Shown piece by piece: positions 9,107 to 18,428 of a stretch of DNA of 64,000 bases. The position numbers and the translations under genes were made by a program. The notes under the pieces were generated by a model. That model was not told the origin of the DNA and did not search any database. It saw nothing but the letters and a program-made list of their open reading frames with translations. This DNA comes from Bradyrhizobium sp. Ash2021 (GTDB lineage: Bacteria > Pseudomonadota > Alphaproteobacteria > Rhizobiales > Xanthobacteraceae). Location: the NCBI RefSeq assembly GCF_031202265.1, contig NZ_CP100604.1, positions 6,616,501 through 6,680,500 on the forward strand, read 5' to 3'. The first letter of the stretch is position 1, and each line of letters starts with the position of its first letter.

Positions 9107-9895
9107 ATGAAACCGCTGATTCCCCACGATACCGATTCGACAACGCTTGCAGGCGGCACGAGTCCCGGCCGCGAAGACCAATCCCTGCACGACGAGATCC
9201 TGACGCGCCTGCGCGACCACATCGTCGAAGGCAACATTCCGGACGGCAGCCGCGTTCCCGAACGCCAGCTTTGCGAGATGCTTGGCATCTCGCGTACGCC
9301 GTTGCGCGAGGCCCTGAAAGTATTGGCGTCCGAAGGGCTGGTGGAATTGCTACCCAACCGCGGCGCTCGCGTCCGGCAATTGAGCGAGCACGATCTCGCC
9401 GAACTGTTCGACGTCATGGGCGGGCTCGAAGCCCTGGCTGGCCGTCTCGCCTGCGAAAACATCACCGATACCGAAATCGCCGAGATCGAGCGGCTGCATT
9501 ACGAGATGTACGGATTCTACCTGAACCGCGACATGCACGGCTATTTCCGCGTCAATCAGCTGATCCACCACAAGATCGTCGAAGCCTCGCGCAACACAAC
9601 GCTGCGAAATACTTACGCCAACTTCGCCGGCCGCATTCGCCGGGTCCGCTACTCCGCCAATTTTGCCCGCAAGCGCGAGCGGTGGGGGGAAGCCATGCGC
9701 GAACACGAGACCATCCTCGACGCACTGCGTCGCCGCGCTGGTAGCGAACTCAGCGACATTCTGTTTATACATTTGCGCAACAAGCGGACTGCTGCCGTCG
9801 AACATCTGAAGGACGGCGTCGCCGTCGAGGCCGGACAGGGCGCCGCTCACGAGCCTAGCAGTTTTGAATTCAAAATGGAAACAAAGACAAAATAA
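9107..9895 (+). CDS. GntR family regulator, FadR/FCD subfamily
   Basis: The 262-residue protein has an N-terminal winged helix (about residues 25-95), with RQLCEMLGISRTPLREALK as the recognition region, and a C-terminal all-helical FCD effector domain (LAELFDVMGGLEALAGRLA onward). FCD regulators bind small organic acids and usually repress adjacent catabolic genes. Its position between the divergent aminotransferase/MFS operon and the oxidase operon suggests that it controls both. The ligand is probably a pathway acid; its identity is not visible. Confidence 0.92.
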   Translation: MKPLIPHDTDSTTLAGGTSPGREDQSLHDEILTRLRDHIVEGNIPDGSRVPERQLCEMLGISRTPLREALKVLASEGLVELLPNRGARVRQLSEHDLAELFDVMGGLEALAGRLACENITDTEIAEIERLHYEMYGFYLNRDMHGYFRVNQLIHHKIVEASRNTTLRNTYANFAGRIRRVRYSANFARKRERWGEAMREHETILDALRRRAGSELSDILFIHLRNKRTAAVEHLKDGVAVEAGQGAAHEPSSFEFKMETKTK

Positions 9896-9957
9896 TTGCA
9901 TTTATTTCACCGCCCAAGTACGAGCGAGCGACGTTTGCAGGTAGCAGCGGGGGTGGA

Positions 9958-12921
9958 ATGTCCAACAAAGGCTCAGTGACGCTCGAAAACAGGCTTGCCC
10001 GCGAGATTACCGGCGACGTGTTCTTCGACGCGTTCAATCGCGGCCGCTATGCGACCGACGCCTCGTTCTACCAGATCATGCCCTTTGGGGTGGTGGTCCC
10101 CCGGACCATGGACGAGGCGCTGCTGGCGCTCGCCATCGCCAAGGATGCGGGCCGGATCGTTACCCCGCGCGGCGGCGGCACCTCGCAATGCGGCCAGACC
10201 GTCAATGAGGGGATCGTCGTCGACTTTTCCAAACACCTGAACCGCATCCTCTCGCTCGATGTCGAAGGCCGAACTTGCGTGGTTGAACCCGGCATCGTGC
10301 TCGACGATCTCAACCGGCAACTCAAAAAACACGGGCTGTGGTTTCCGGTCGACGTCTCCACGGCCTCGCGCGCCACGATCGGCGGGATGGCCGGCAATAA
10401 TTCCTGCGGCGGACGTTCGCTCAGATACGGCACCATGCGCGACAACACGCGCGCGATGGACGCTGCGCTGGCCGACGGCACGCGGCTGCATTTTGGCGAG
10501 GTGCCGCGCGATCTGGCGCGGGTGAATTCGCCCGAGAGCGGACTTGCCCTGTTTCGCGATATGCTCGATCTCGGCGAGCGCGAGGCCACGGAGATCGCCG
10601 AAAAATTCCCCAAGGTGCAACGCCGGGTCGGTGGCTACAATCTCGACGCGCTGGTGCCGCGCAATACGCCCAACAATCTGGCGCATCTTCTGGTCGGCTC
10701 CGAAGGGACGCTGGCCTTCACTACCCAGGTCGAGCTCAAGCTGTGGCCGGTGATCCGCAGCAAGGTGCTGGGTGTGTGCCATTTCGGCAGCTTCTACGAG
10801 GCGATGGATGCCGCCCAGCATCTGGTGAAACTGCGTCCGATCGCAGTCGAGCTGGTCGACCGCACGATGATTGCGCTTGGACGGGACATTGCGATGTTCA
10901 GGCCGGTGATCGATGCGACCGTGCGCGGTGATCCCGATGCGCTGCTGATCGTCGAATTCGCGGAGGAAGATCAGGCTGACAATCTGCAAAAACTCAAGCA
11001 GCTTTCCGAGCTGATGTCGGATCTCGGCTTCGGCTGGAACAATTCGCAACGCAAATGGGGCGGTGTGGTCGATGTCGTCGAGCCCGCGACGCAAGCGGCG
11101 ATTTCGGATTTCCGCACGTCCGGCCTCAACGTCATGATGTCGATGAAGCAGGAAGGCAAGCCGGTCTCCTTTGTCGAGGATTGCGCAGTGCCGCTGCCGC
11201 ATCTCGCGGACTATACCGAGCGCCTGAATGCCATCTTCGCCAGGCACGGCACCCGCGGCACCATGTATGCGCATGCGTCCGAAGGCTGCCTGCATGTGCG
11301 CCCCGTGCTCAACCTCAAGCTGGAGAAAGACGTCAAGGCGATGCGCGCCATCGCCGAGGAAACGTTCGAGATGGTGCGCGAATACAAGGGGTCGCACTCC
11401 GGCGAGCATGGCGACGGCCTGGTCCGCTCCGAATTCCATGAAGCGATGTTCGGCTCGCGCATCGTTGCCGACTTCAGGGAGGTCAAGCAGCGCTTCGACC
11501 CCGACAACGTCCTCAATCCCGGCAAGATCGTCGATCCGCCCAAAATGGACGACCGGGTGCTGTTCCGCTATCCGCCGGACTACCGCATCGATGAACTGAG
11601 AACCGCGCTGGACTGGTCGGCCTATCCCGGCGCCGGCGGCGGATTCCAGGGCGCGGTCGAGATGTGCAACAACAATGGCGCCTGCCGCAAGCTCGAGGGC
11701 GGCGTGATGTGCCCGTCCTATCGCGCAACCCGCAACGAGGAGGACGTCACGCGAGGCCGCGCCAATACGTTGCGGCTGGCGATCTCAGGCCAGCTCGGAC
11801 CGGACGCACTCTCCTCCGACGGGATGATGCATGCGCTGAAACTCTGCGTATCCTGCAAGGCTTGCCGCCACGAGTGCCCAACCGGCGTCGATATGGCCAA
11901 GATGAAGATCGAAGTTTTGGCCGCGCGTGCGGCCAAGCACGGTCTTTCGCTGCGCGACCGGCTGGTCGGCTATCTCCCGCGCTATGCCGGCCTGGCGTCG
12001 CGCCTCGCCCCGCTTGCCAACTGGCGCAACCGCAGTCCGGCGTTGCGAAGGCTGTTCGAGAGATTTGCCGGTATCAGCGCGCGACGCGCACTGCCTGCGT
12101 TCCGGCGTGACATTTTCAAACCCGATGCCGAGGTGATCGGGCCCATCGATGGCCGCGAAGTCGTGCTGTTCGCCGACACTTTCAACCGGGCCTATGAGCG
12201 GGAAAATCTGGACGCCGCGCTCCGCGTGCTGGTCGGAGCCGGATACAGGGTGCACATGCCGAAGCCCGCAGACGGAACCCGGCCGTTGTGTTGCGGGCGG
12301 ACGTTCCTCTCGGCGGGTCTCGTCGATGAAGCCCGCGGGGAATTGAACCGGCTGGTCGCGACCTACGCGCCGTTTGCGGCGCGCGGCGTGTCGATCGTCG
12401 GACTTGAGCCAAGTTGCCTGCTGACGCTCCGCGACGAACTGCTATCGCTGCGTTCGGACAATGACGCCCGGAGCGTCAGCGCCCATGCGCTGCTGTTCGA
12501 GGAATTTCTGGTACGCGAGGCGGAGGCCGGCCGGCTGCAACTACCACTCGGCTCGATCGCCGGCAAGGCCCTGGTTCATGGCCACTGCCATCAAAAATCC
12601 TTCGGTGCCTTCAGGCCGGTCGAACAAGTGCTTCGTCTCGTTCCCGATCTCGCGGTTGAAACCATCGAATCCAGTTGCTGCGGCATGGCCGGCGCGTTCG
12701 GCTATGGCGCCGACACCTACCAGACCTCGATGGAAATGGCCGAGCTGTCGCTGCTGCCGGCGGTGCGCCGCGCCGATCAGGCAACCCTGATCGTTGCCGA
12801 TGGCACCTCTTGCCGGCATCAGATCAAGGATGGCAGCGAGCGCTCCGCGCTTCACGTCGCGCGCGTGCTGGCCATGAGCCTCGACCGCGCAAAAGCCGAT
12901 TCACCCCCTCACCCGTTGTAA
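9958..12921 (+). CDS. FAD-linked oxidase fused to Fe-S (CCG) domain, 2-hydroxy-acid dehydrogenase type
   Basis: This 987-residue enzyme joins three parts. Residues about 20-280 form the VAO-type FAD domain, with PRGGGTSQCGQTVNEGIVVD binding FAD. Residues about 280-540 are the GlcD-like cap and end with the segment containing GEHGDGLVRSEF. The C-terminal third has CVSCKACRHECPTGVD for a 4Fe-4S cluster, a second Cys-rich stretch beginning CNNNGACRK, and CCG motifs (LCCGRTF and SSCCGMAG). It resembles GlcD-GlcF or YdiJ-type fusions that oxidise D-lactate, glycolate or D-2-hydroxyglutarate and pass electrons to the respiratory chain. It is followed after 14 bases by the GlcG-like gene. Confidence 0.9.
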   Translation: MSNKGSVTLENRLAREITGDVFFDAFNRGRYATDASFYQIMPFGVVVPRTMDEALLALAIAKDAGRIVTPRGGGTSQCGQTVNEGIVVDFSKHLNRILSLDVEGRTCVVEPGIVLDDLNRQLKKHGLWFPVDVSTASRATIGGMAGNNSCGGRSLRYGTMRDNTRAMDAALADGTRLHFGEVPRDLARVNSPESGLALFRDMLDLGEREATEIAEKFPKVQRRVGGYNLDALVPRNTPNNLAHLLVGSEGTLAFTTQVELKLWPVIRSKVLGVCHFGSFYEAMDAAQHLVKLRPIAVELVDRTMIALGRDIAMFRPVIDATVRGDPDALLIVEFAEEDQADNLQKLKQLSELMSDLGFGWNNSQRKWGGVVDVVEPATQAAISDFRTSGLNVMMSMKQEGKPVSFVEDCAVPLPHLADYTERLNAIFARHGTRGTMYAHASEGCLHVRPVLNLKLEKDVKAMRAIAEETFEMVREYKGSHSGEHGDGLVRSEFHEAMFGSRIVADFREVKQRFDPDNVLNPGKIVDPPKMDDRVLFRYPPDYRIDELRTALDWSAYPGAGGGFQGAVEMCNNNGACRKLEGGVMCPSYRATRNEEDVTRGRANTLRLAISGQLGPDALSSDGMMHALKLCVSCKACRHECPTGVDMAKMKIEVLAARAAKHGLSLRDRLVGYLPRYAGLASRLAPLANWRNRSPALRRLFERFAGISARRALPAFRRDIFKPDAEVIGPIDGREVVLFADTFNRAYERENLDAALRVLVGAGYRVHMPKPADGTRPLCCGRTFLSAGLVDEARGELNRLVATYAPFAARGVSIVGLEPSCLLTLRDELLSLRSDNDARSVSAHALLFEEFLVREAEAGRLQLPLGSIAGKALVHGHCHQKSFGAFRPVEQVLRLVPDLAVETIESSCCGMAGAFGYGADTYQTSMEMAELSLLPAVRRADQATLIVADGTSCRHQIKDGSERSALHVARVLAMSLDRAKADSPPHPL

Positions 12922-12935
12922 AGGAACCGACCCCC

Positions 12936-13364
12936 ATGGCTGAACTCACCCTCGACGTCGCCCGCAAGATTCTCGATGCTGCGCTCGCGAAAGGCGTCGA
13001 GAAAAAGCTTAAACCGCTGGTCATCGCCATTCTCGATGCGCGGGGCTGCGTCAAAATGACCGCGGCGCAGGATGGCACCAGCCTGATGCGGGCCGAGATC
13101 GCGCACGGTAAAGCTTATGGTGCGCTCGCGATGGGCATGGGATCGCGGGCGCTGTTTCAGCGCGCACAGGAGCAGGCCTTTTTCATCGACGCCGTGAATA
13201 CGCTGGCGCAAGGACGCATGGTGCCGGTGCCCGGCGGAGTGCTAATTCAAGACGGCGGCATCCTGCTGGGGGCCGTTGGTGTCAGCGGTGACACCTCGGA
13301 CAATGACGAGACTTGCGCGGTCGCGGGCATCGAGGCGGCCGGACTGAAGGCGAACGCGGGCTAG
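12936..13364 (+). CDS. GlcG/HbpS family protein
   Basis: This 142-residue protein matches the GlcG/HbpS (DUF336) fold: LTLDVARKILDAALA at the start, AHGKAYGALAMGMGSR in the middle and GGILLGAVGVSGDTSDNDE near the end. Family members accompany glycolate oxidases or bind haem; the biochemical role is not settled. A start with AAGGAAC upstream is used, and the gene follows the FAD/Fe-S oxidase by 14 bases, so the pair is surely one operon. That pairing is typical of glycolate-type oxidase loci and supports a 2-hydroxy-acid substrate for the oxidase. Confidence 0.9.
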   Translation: MAELTLDVARKILDAALAKGVEKKLKPLVIAILDARGCVKMTAAQDGTSLMRAEIAHGKAYGALAMGMGSRALFQRAQEQAFFIDAVNTLAQGRMVPVPGGVLIQDGGILLGAVGVSGDTSDNDETCAVAGIEAAGLKANAG

Positions 13365-13404
13365 CTACCGACCGGCGATCGGCAATTGATCGGATACGGA
13401 CGGA

Positions 13405-14010
13405 ATGGACGACGAGCTCAGGCAGCAACTTCTGGAACGGCTGAAGGCGATTGAGCAACGGCTCGACGCCTTCGACGCCAGAGCCAGCTGAAGGACGCTT
13501 ACGCGAGATCGCGCTCCCATCTCAGACGATTGTGGCTGCGTCCGCCGATGTGGACATATGAGCAGCATCCGCCTCGGCCGCTCGACCTGCGTTCGCTGCC
13601 GGCGCCGCCAGCCCTGCCGAAACAGCCGCTGCGCATTGCCATCGTAACGCCGAGCTTCAATCACGGCCGTTTCCTGCGCGCGACGGTCGATACGTGCTCG
13701 CTCAAAACCATCCGCGGCTATCGTTCATGTCCAGAATGGAGGATCTGTCGACGACACCGTCGATATCCTGAAGAACTATGGCGACAGGATCTCGTGGCGG
13801 AGCGAGCCGGATAAAGGGCAGGCAGACGCGATCAACCTGGGGTTCGCAGGCGTCGACTGCGACGTCATGGCGTACCTGAACAGTGACGATACGTTGCTGC
13901 CGGGAACGCTTGCTTACGTTGCCGATTTCTTCCAGCGGCGGCCGGACATCGATTTTGTCTATGGGCATCGCATCTTTATCGATTACGCCGGCCGGGAAAT
14001 CGGCCGCGCG
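13405..14010 (+). pseudogene. glycosyltransferase family 2, frameshifted and truncated
   Basis: A frame opens at 13405 with MDDELRQQLLERLKAIEQRL but stops at 13491. Coding continues in another frame with LRRLWLRPPMWTYEQHPP and the GT2 nucleotide-binding strand RIAIVTPSFNHGRFLRATVD, then shifts again near 13715 and continues with VQNGGSVDDTVDILKNYGD, DKGQADAINLGF and MAYLNSDDTLLPGTLAYV, the last containing the acidic pair of GT-A folds. It ends abruptly after GREIGR, where traG sequence on the opposite strand begins. Two frameshifts and a lost C-terminus make it a clear pseudogene. Confidence 0.85.
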
Positions 14011-14268
14011 CGCCGCCTGCGGACATGGCGCCAGCACGCTCGAAAATCTCGGGCGCGAGGCCTCGTAGGCAAACCACCACTCAAACAGCCGCCACGGCAG
14101 GTAGACTGGATAGCCGGACAGCGTGAACCAGCGCGAGCCGAGACCACCCTGATAGCCAAGTGCGTGAGCCGCCCATTGCGTCGCGCCCCACGTCGAGGTG
14201 ACGACGATGCCGAACACAACAGCGATCTGACCAACATAGATTTTTGCCGGAAACATTCCCTGCCCCAT
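14011..14268 (-). pseudogene. conjugal transfer coupling protein TraG, N-terminal fragment
   Basis: The minus strand reads VTSTWGATQWAAHALGYQGG followed by TLSGYPVYLPWRLFEWWFAY, which resembles the two-helix N-terminal membrane anchor of TraG/VirD4 coupling proteins of IncP-type and rhizobial conjugative elements. The frame loses similarity near 14020, where it runs antisense through the glycosyltransferase remnant. Only about 80 of roughly 650 residues remain. The relaxase remnant at 15891-16617 lies upstream on the same strand, the order seen in integrative conjugative elements. Confidence 0.7.
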
Positions 14269-14641
14269 TCACAGCGTGACGTGAATGGCGCGATGAAAAG
14301 GGCGAGAACGATGCACATTCAATCGAAATAAAAATCGCGCTCCGCAACGAAATCCGCGTTGATCAAATGTGTTGAGAAGAGATCACGCATGATTCAACGT
14401 CAGCTTATGTCAGGAAACACGTCAATAGAATGTGAGCTGTGTGACGACGCTGGCTCACGCTTTCAGCACCTATCTGGCGGACCATGGACTGCTGGAACAT
14501 TCTGATCGGAACACCCCGAGTCTGCGTTCTCCACGACCCAGCGATCCGCCGATTCTATTCGGCAATCTTGGGTTTTGAGGCCATTCAGTCATTTTAGCGC
14601 CGGCAGCTCGGGACCGGTACGCGGGGCCCGCAATTCGCGCG
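14269..14641. other. intergenic region in mobile-element remnant
   Basis: This 373-base gap has no intact gene. A short plus-strand frame near 14484 reads HDPAIRRFYSAILGFEAIQS, faintly like the N-terminus of a VOC/glyoxalase protein, but it stops after about 38 residues. I see no RNA gene. Confidence 0.35.
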
Positions 14642-15784
14642 TCATTTTGCGCGCGGCGTAGAGGCATCGGTTGGCTTATCTGCAAGATCGTAATCGGCGG
14701 GGTCGGAGCCGATCTCGGTTACGCCCTTGGCAAGCTCGGTTCGGAACGAATTCTGGAAGCCGTCATCGTAGGTCGCGATGCTAGTGCGGATCGCTGCTCT
14801 CCAATGATCGCCGCGATCCCAGGCTTCCGTAAGGGCAGAGGCGAGATCAGCGTGCTGCCGGTTCGCGATCATCGCTTCGATGATTGATCTGGCCTGAAGC
14901 CGGTCCTTCGAACTCTTTGCGGTCGCGTCGCGGTCCTCCTTCCGGCGAGATCCAACGATGAGTTTGTGGATGGCGTATCTTTCCGGTGATGGGATGAGGA
15001 CTGGCACGCCAGCACCGTGCAACAGCACCGCGCGGATTGGCTGGTAGATCAGATAGTCGAGAAAGCGTAGCGGGAATGCCGCCGCCCCGCCCAACGCTGG
15101 CATCGGGACTGGCTTCCCTTCCTGGTCGTCGGACCACTGGTTGGGTGTCAGGAATTCCACCTTGAAGTTGCCCCTTGAGACGAATTGGGTTGAGACCCTG
15201 CCGTCGATTTGGCTTGGAACCTCGCGAAAGGTCGGGTCGACCTGTCGAAGCACCTCCAGGATGGGTGGCATAGAATCCTTGATAGCCTCCGAGATTTCGT
15301 GGAATTGCGCAAAGTCGGCGTCGCCGGTCTGCATGGCGACCGCATCAAGGCGTGTACCGAGCACGGCAGAGTAACATTGGTAGGCAACGGTGCCGACGAG
15401 CACTCCCCGTAAGCGGAAGAAGCCGGCCTTCGCCAGTCCTTCCACCACTTGGCCAGTGATCGGCAGGGGGCGCGGTAGATAGGCCTCGCGCGTCAACGTG
15501 GAGACGAGGCGGCGACGTCCCTTCAGGTCGGCCTTCAGATCCTTGAACGCCTCGACCCTCTTGGTGATTTCGGGATCGTCCACCGGACCGACGTAGCGGC
15601 GATCCTGGGCGCCGCCCTCGGGCTTGGGCGTGTCGAAGTACCAGTATTTCTTGTTCTTGACCTCCACGGCCACGAATCTGCCGTTCGAGGAGAACTCGGA
15701 GGTGAAGCTCTCGTCGAGGCTGCGCTGGACCAGTTCGGAATAGAGCGTCTGGTAGGTGATATCGAGACGTTGGGTGGGAGCCAT
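14642..15784 (-). CDS. GSU2403-family nucleotidyltransferase-fold protein
   Basis: The 380-residue protein matches the GSU2403 nucleotidyltransferase-fold family (Pfam NTP_transf_8 group). The pattern TVAYQCYSAVLG, then a D-x-D-like acidic segment MQTGDADFAQF, and later the helix YAIHKLIVGSRRKEDRDATA, resembles AbiEii/MNT-type proteins. Function is unproven; the fold suggests nucleotide transfer, and the location inside a conjugative-element remnant with palindromic operators suggests a stability or defence cargo gene. No partner gene is intact next to it. The frame is uninterrupted, unlike its neighbours, so it may still be active. Confidence 0.8.
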   Translation of the reverse strand: MAPTQRLDITYQTLYSELVQRSLDESFTSEFSSNGRFVAVEVKNKKYWYFDTPKPEGGAQDRRYVGPVDDPEITKRVEAFKDLKADLKGRRRLVSTLTREAYLPRPLPITGQVVEGLAKAGFFRLRGVLVGTVAYQCYSAVLGTRLDAVAMQTGDADFAQFHEISEAIKDSMPPILEVLRQVDPTFREVPSQIDGRVSTQFVSRGNFKVEFLTPNQWSDDQEGKPVPMPALGGAAAFPLRFLDYLIYQPIRAVLLHGAGVPVLIPSPERYAIHKLIVGSRRKEDRDATAKSSKDRLQARSIIEAMIANRQHADLASALTEAWDRGDHWRAAIRTSIATYDDGFQNSFRTELAKGVTEIGSDPADYDLADKPTDASTPRAK

Positions 15785-15797
15785 GGCGGATGATCCG

Positions 15798-15878
15798 TTA
15801 TACTATTTACGCGAAAATAGTATAATCAATGAACGGCAGGGGCAAGCTAGTTATACTAAAATCGCTAAAATAGTATAA
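15798..15878. promoter_or_regulatory. two palindromic operators upstream of the GSU2403-type gene
   Basis: Site 1 (15798-15825) has perfect 11-base arms, TTATACTATTT and AAATAGTATAA, with a six-base spacer. Site 2 (15851-15878) has 8-base arms, TTATACTA and TAGTATAA, with a 12-base spacer, and shares the half-site AAAATAGTATAA. Tandem related palindromes starting 14 bases upstream of a start codon are typical of autoregulated toxin-antitoxin style promoters. The regulator that binds them is not recognisable nearby. Confidence 0.75.
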
Positions 15879-15890
15879 TATACTTACATA

Positions 15891-16617
15891 TCAGATACTT
15901 AAATAGAACTGACGCCAGCTGACCAAGCCCAAGCCGCGCTTTTGTCCGATCGACCATGAAATTCCTTCACCACCTAGGATACCGGTGACGCTCTGGCCCT
16001 TGGCGCGTTCAAGCACAGGCCGCCATGGTACCAGGCTGAATTCCTGCGCGCGCTCGATCAGAGCAAACCGCCCACTGTTCAGCGTCAGCGTCCGCCGATA
16101 GGTCCCGGTCAACCGGTCGCCCGCCTTGATCTCAGCAAACCTAAGACCGGTTTCGCCGGCAATCCGCGCACCGACCTCTGCAAGCTCGCGGCGCTCCAGA
16201 ACTTGCAGCAGATTGCGCGCATAGATGAGGCGACCGCCCTGCTCGCGCGCAAGCCCCTGCTCAAGCAGCCATTGGCGCCGAGCCCGAAGGGCTGTACCGA
16301 CCTCCGACCCTAGCCCTATCGGTGCGAGCACATCAGCTTCTGCGCCGAGCGGTCGAGATGATCCGGCCCGACCCGCCATTCTCCATCCGGCAACCTCTCA
16401 GCGAGGCTCTGCCGCCGCATCGCCTCAAGCCGGCGGACATGGCTTTGGATAAATTCAGCGGACGCGCGCAGGTCGGCGTCGCGATGAAGGTCGGTGCTGT
16501 AAAGACCATGATTGCGGGACGCGATCTCCGCGATCGTACGGTCGACCGCCTTCGGGGCGACATGCCGTTTGCTGTCAGTCAACTCGCCGCCCTGCGTTCG
16601 AGGCGGGAGACGGACGC
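15891..16617 (-). pseudogene. DUF3363-type conjugative relaxase, C-terminal fragment
   Basis: Two frames carry relaxase sequence. The upstream part reads HVAPKAVDRTIAEIASRNHG and ends at ERLPDGEWRVGPDHLDRSAQ. After a frameshift near 16335 and a probable internal deletion it continues with RARRQWLLEQGLAREQGGRL, YRRTLTLNSGRFALIERAQE and ILGGEGISWSIGQKRGLG. This is the C-terminal DUF3363 region of the relaxases found on rhizobial integrative conjugative elements; the catalytic N-terminal domain is gone. With the traG fragment it marks a decayed conjugative element. Confidence 0.8.
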
Positions 16618-16649
16618 ATTTATAGAAGCATATCTGCCAAGGACTGACT

Positions 16650-18365
16650 CTAGCGGTCGGTTGCGTCCATCCCGCCGGCGCAACAGCAGCCTGGCTTTTC
16701 GGTGCGAACCGCCGTCCGACACATGCACGAAGACATGATTGGCATATCCGCAAGGGCCATCGCGAGCGCAAGCCTTCTTTGCACGTCAGCCAATTCCTCC
16801 ACCTCGCCCCGCCGCTGCAGACATTCCGCCAGACCATGTAGCGCCCAAACGTTATCCGGGTGCTGCGCGCACCGTTGAATTCGGCCGCTCAAGCCCAGAT
16901 CGTCGCGACAGACCTGCTCCGCCTCACCGTATTGACCCTGTTCGGACAGCAGGGCCGCCAGCGCATGCCTTGGTGGATGCATCCAGGCCCACGGCTCGAT
17001 ATATTCGAGGTTATCGTCGCGATCGACGGCTTCCCGTAAGTGAGCATAGCCGACTTCATGCTTACCCCTGTGGTATTCGAGTTCGCCGTCGAGCATCTTC
17101 TCGCCCACCGCTAATATGCTGAGGGCGCTGTTGTTGAAGACTTTTCGCTCCGGCGGGATGCGTCTCACACTATCGTGGAACAGCTGTCGCTCGCGGTCGG
17201 CGTCGTTGAAACGCTTGAGCGAGGCGTGAGCGATACCCTTGGCGTAATGGTGCATCGCTGTCGAAACCAGATAAAGCCCGGGGTCGTCTGGCAGTGGCGC
17301 GTCGATGATTTCCTGCCAGCGTCCGAAACGCACCATCACGTGCAAGCTCATCGAATAGTAGCCTTCGAGACTCGTTGAGAATTTGGGCCGGCCCTTCACC
17401 CCAAGAACGTCTTTTGTTAGCATGCCACGCAATTTGTTCGCTGCGGCGATCGAGTCCCCGTATCGGCCCATGAACATGCTGGCATGCATCATCAAAAGGA
17501 GATCATGCGCACAAGCCGTCGTGTAGGGGGTGAGGAAGCCGGCATAAGCGAGATATTTGTCGTTTGCCGCTATCGCCCGTTCGCTGGCGATCTGCGCTTT
17601 ACGGTACTGCCCGCACAAGACATAGACATGTCCCGGCATATGGTTCATGTGACCTGCGTCCGGACACATCGTCGCGAGTGCTACCGCCGAGGCCTTCGCG
17701 CGTTCCGGCTCATTCGACATTTCAAGAATATGGATATGCAGATGGAGCAGCGCCGGATGCTTGCTCTTCTCTTGTCGTTGGGCCGCGTCGATCGCGCGCT
17801 CGCAGACTTCGAGGGCTTCGATCACGTCGGAATTTCCCGCCGCCAATCCGGTCTTGACGTTCCACAAGCGTCTCGGCGTCCGCATGATTAGGGCTTCGAC
17901 AAAAAGCGCCGCTACATCGTGATCGTCGCGATGCTGGTGATAGACTCTGCGCAACTCCGCAGCGTAGTCGTCGTCCCAACGATCAAACTCTTCCGGCGGC
18001 ACCGAATGCGGCCTTTGAACGCGGCATGCCAGCGCCTCGACCAGCCAATTTTCGAGCGCCGTCGCCTTGTGTGTCAGCGCTCGCGCTTGCTGAATGTGCT
18101 CGTGGGCTATTCTAGTCGCGGTATTGGCCTCTTCCTCGCTGTGGTCGCGCCAGGTCATATTGTAAAAGGGCCCGCAGCCGAAGGCGATACCCCAATAGGC
18201 CATGACGCATTCGGGATCGAATTCGAGCGCCTTTCGGAAGCATTTGACGCCCTCCGCCTTGTTGAATGCAAAGCACCAGTTCAGGCCCAGGTCGAACCAA
18301 CGCTGTGCTTCCGGCGAGGCCGTCGAGATTGTCCTGGAATGGCTACCAAGGTTGAAACGATCCAT
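16650..18365 (-). CDS. tetratricopeptide-repeat protein
   Basis: About 571 residues of soluble helical repeats. TPR-like units are visible at AQRWFDLGLNWCFAFNKAEG, LEFDPECVMAYWGIAFGCG, GQYRKAQIASERAIAANDKY and GQYGEAEQVCRDDLGLS, with a metal-ligand-like HMNHMPGHVYV in the middle. The last residues are Cys-rich (SSCMCRTAVRTEKPGCCC). The start at MDRFNLGSH is preferred because CAGGAG lies seven bases upstream. Similar proteins are common in Bradyrhizobium but I know no assigned function. Its 3' end lies about 30 bases from the relaxase remnant, so the terminal residues might be altered by the element junction. It follows ubiX by 63 bases. Confidence 0.8.
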   Translation of the reverse strand: MDRFNLGSHSRTISTASPEAQRWFDLGLNWCFAFNKAEGVKCFRKALEFDPECVMAYWGIAFGCGPFYNMTWRDHSEEEANTATRIAHEHIQQARALTHKATALENWLVEALACRVQRPHSVPPEEFDRWDDDYAAELRRVYHQHRDDHDVAALFVEALIMRTPRRLWNVKTGLAAGNSDVIEALEVCERAIDAAQRQEKSKHPALLHLHIHILEMSNEPERAKASAVALATMCPDAGHMNHMPGHVYVLCGQYRKAQIASERAIAANDKYLAYAGFLTPYTTACAHDLLLMMHASMFMGRYGDSIAAANKLRGMLTKDVLGVKGRPKFSTSLEGYYSMSLHVMVRFGRWQEIIDAPLPDDPGLYLVSTAMHHYAKGIAHASLKRFNDADRERQLFHDSVRRIPPERKVFNNSALSILAVGEKMLDGELEYHRGKHEVGYAHLREAVDRDDNLEYIEPWAWMHPPRHALAALLSEQGQYGEAEQVCRDDLGLSGRIQRCAQHPDNVWALHGLAECLQRRGEVEELADVQRRLALAMALADMPIMSSCMCRTAVRTEKPGCCCAGGMDATDR

Positions 18366-18428
18366 CCATTCTAACTCCTGCATAGCGTCTCGGGCTTCCG
18401 TGCAAGGCGCGTAACATCGATCGGGCCG

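Noticed and set aside
9973..11439. Long open frame on the minus strand opposite the FAD/Fe-S oxidase
   Set aside because: High-GC coding sequence leaves long antisense frames. The plus-strand frame has clear FAD and Fe-S motifs, while this one is rich in His, Arg and Gln with no recognisable domain.
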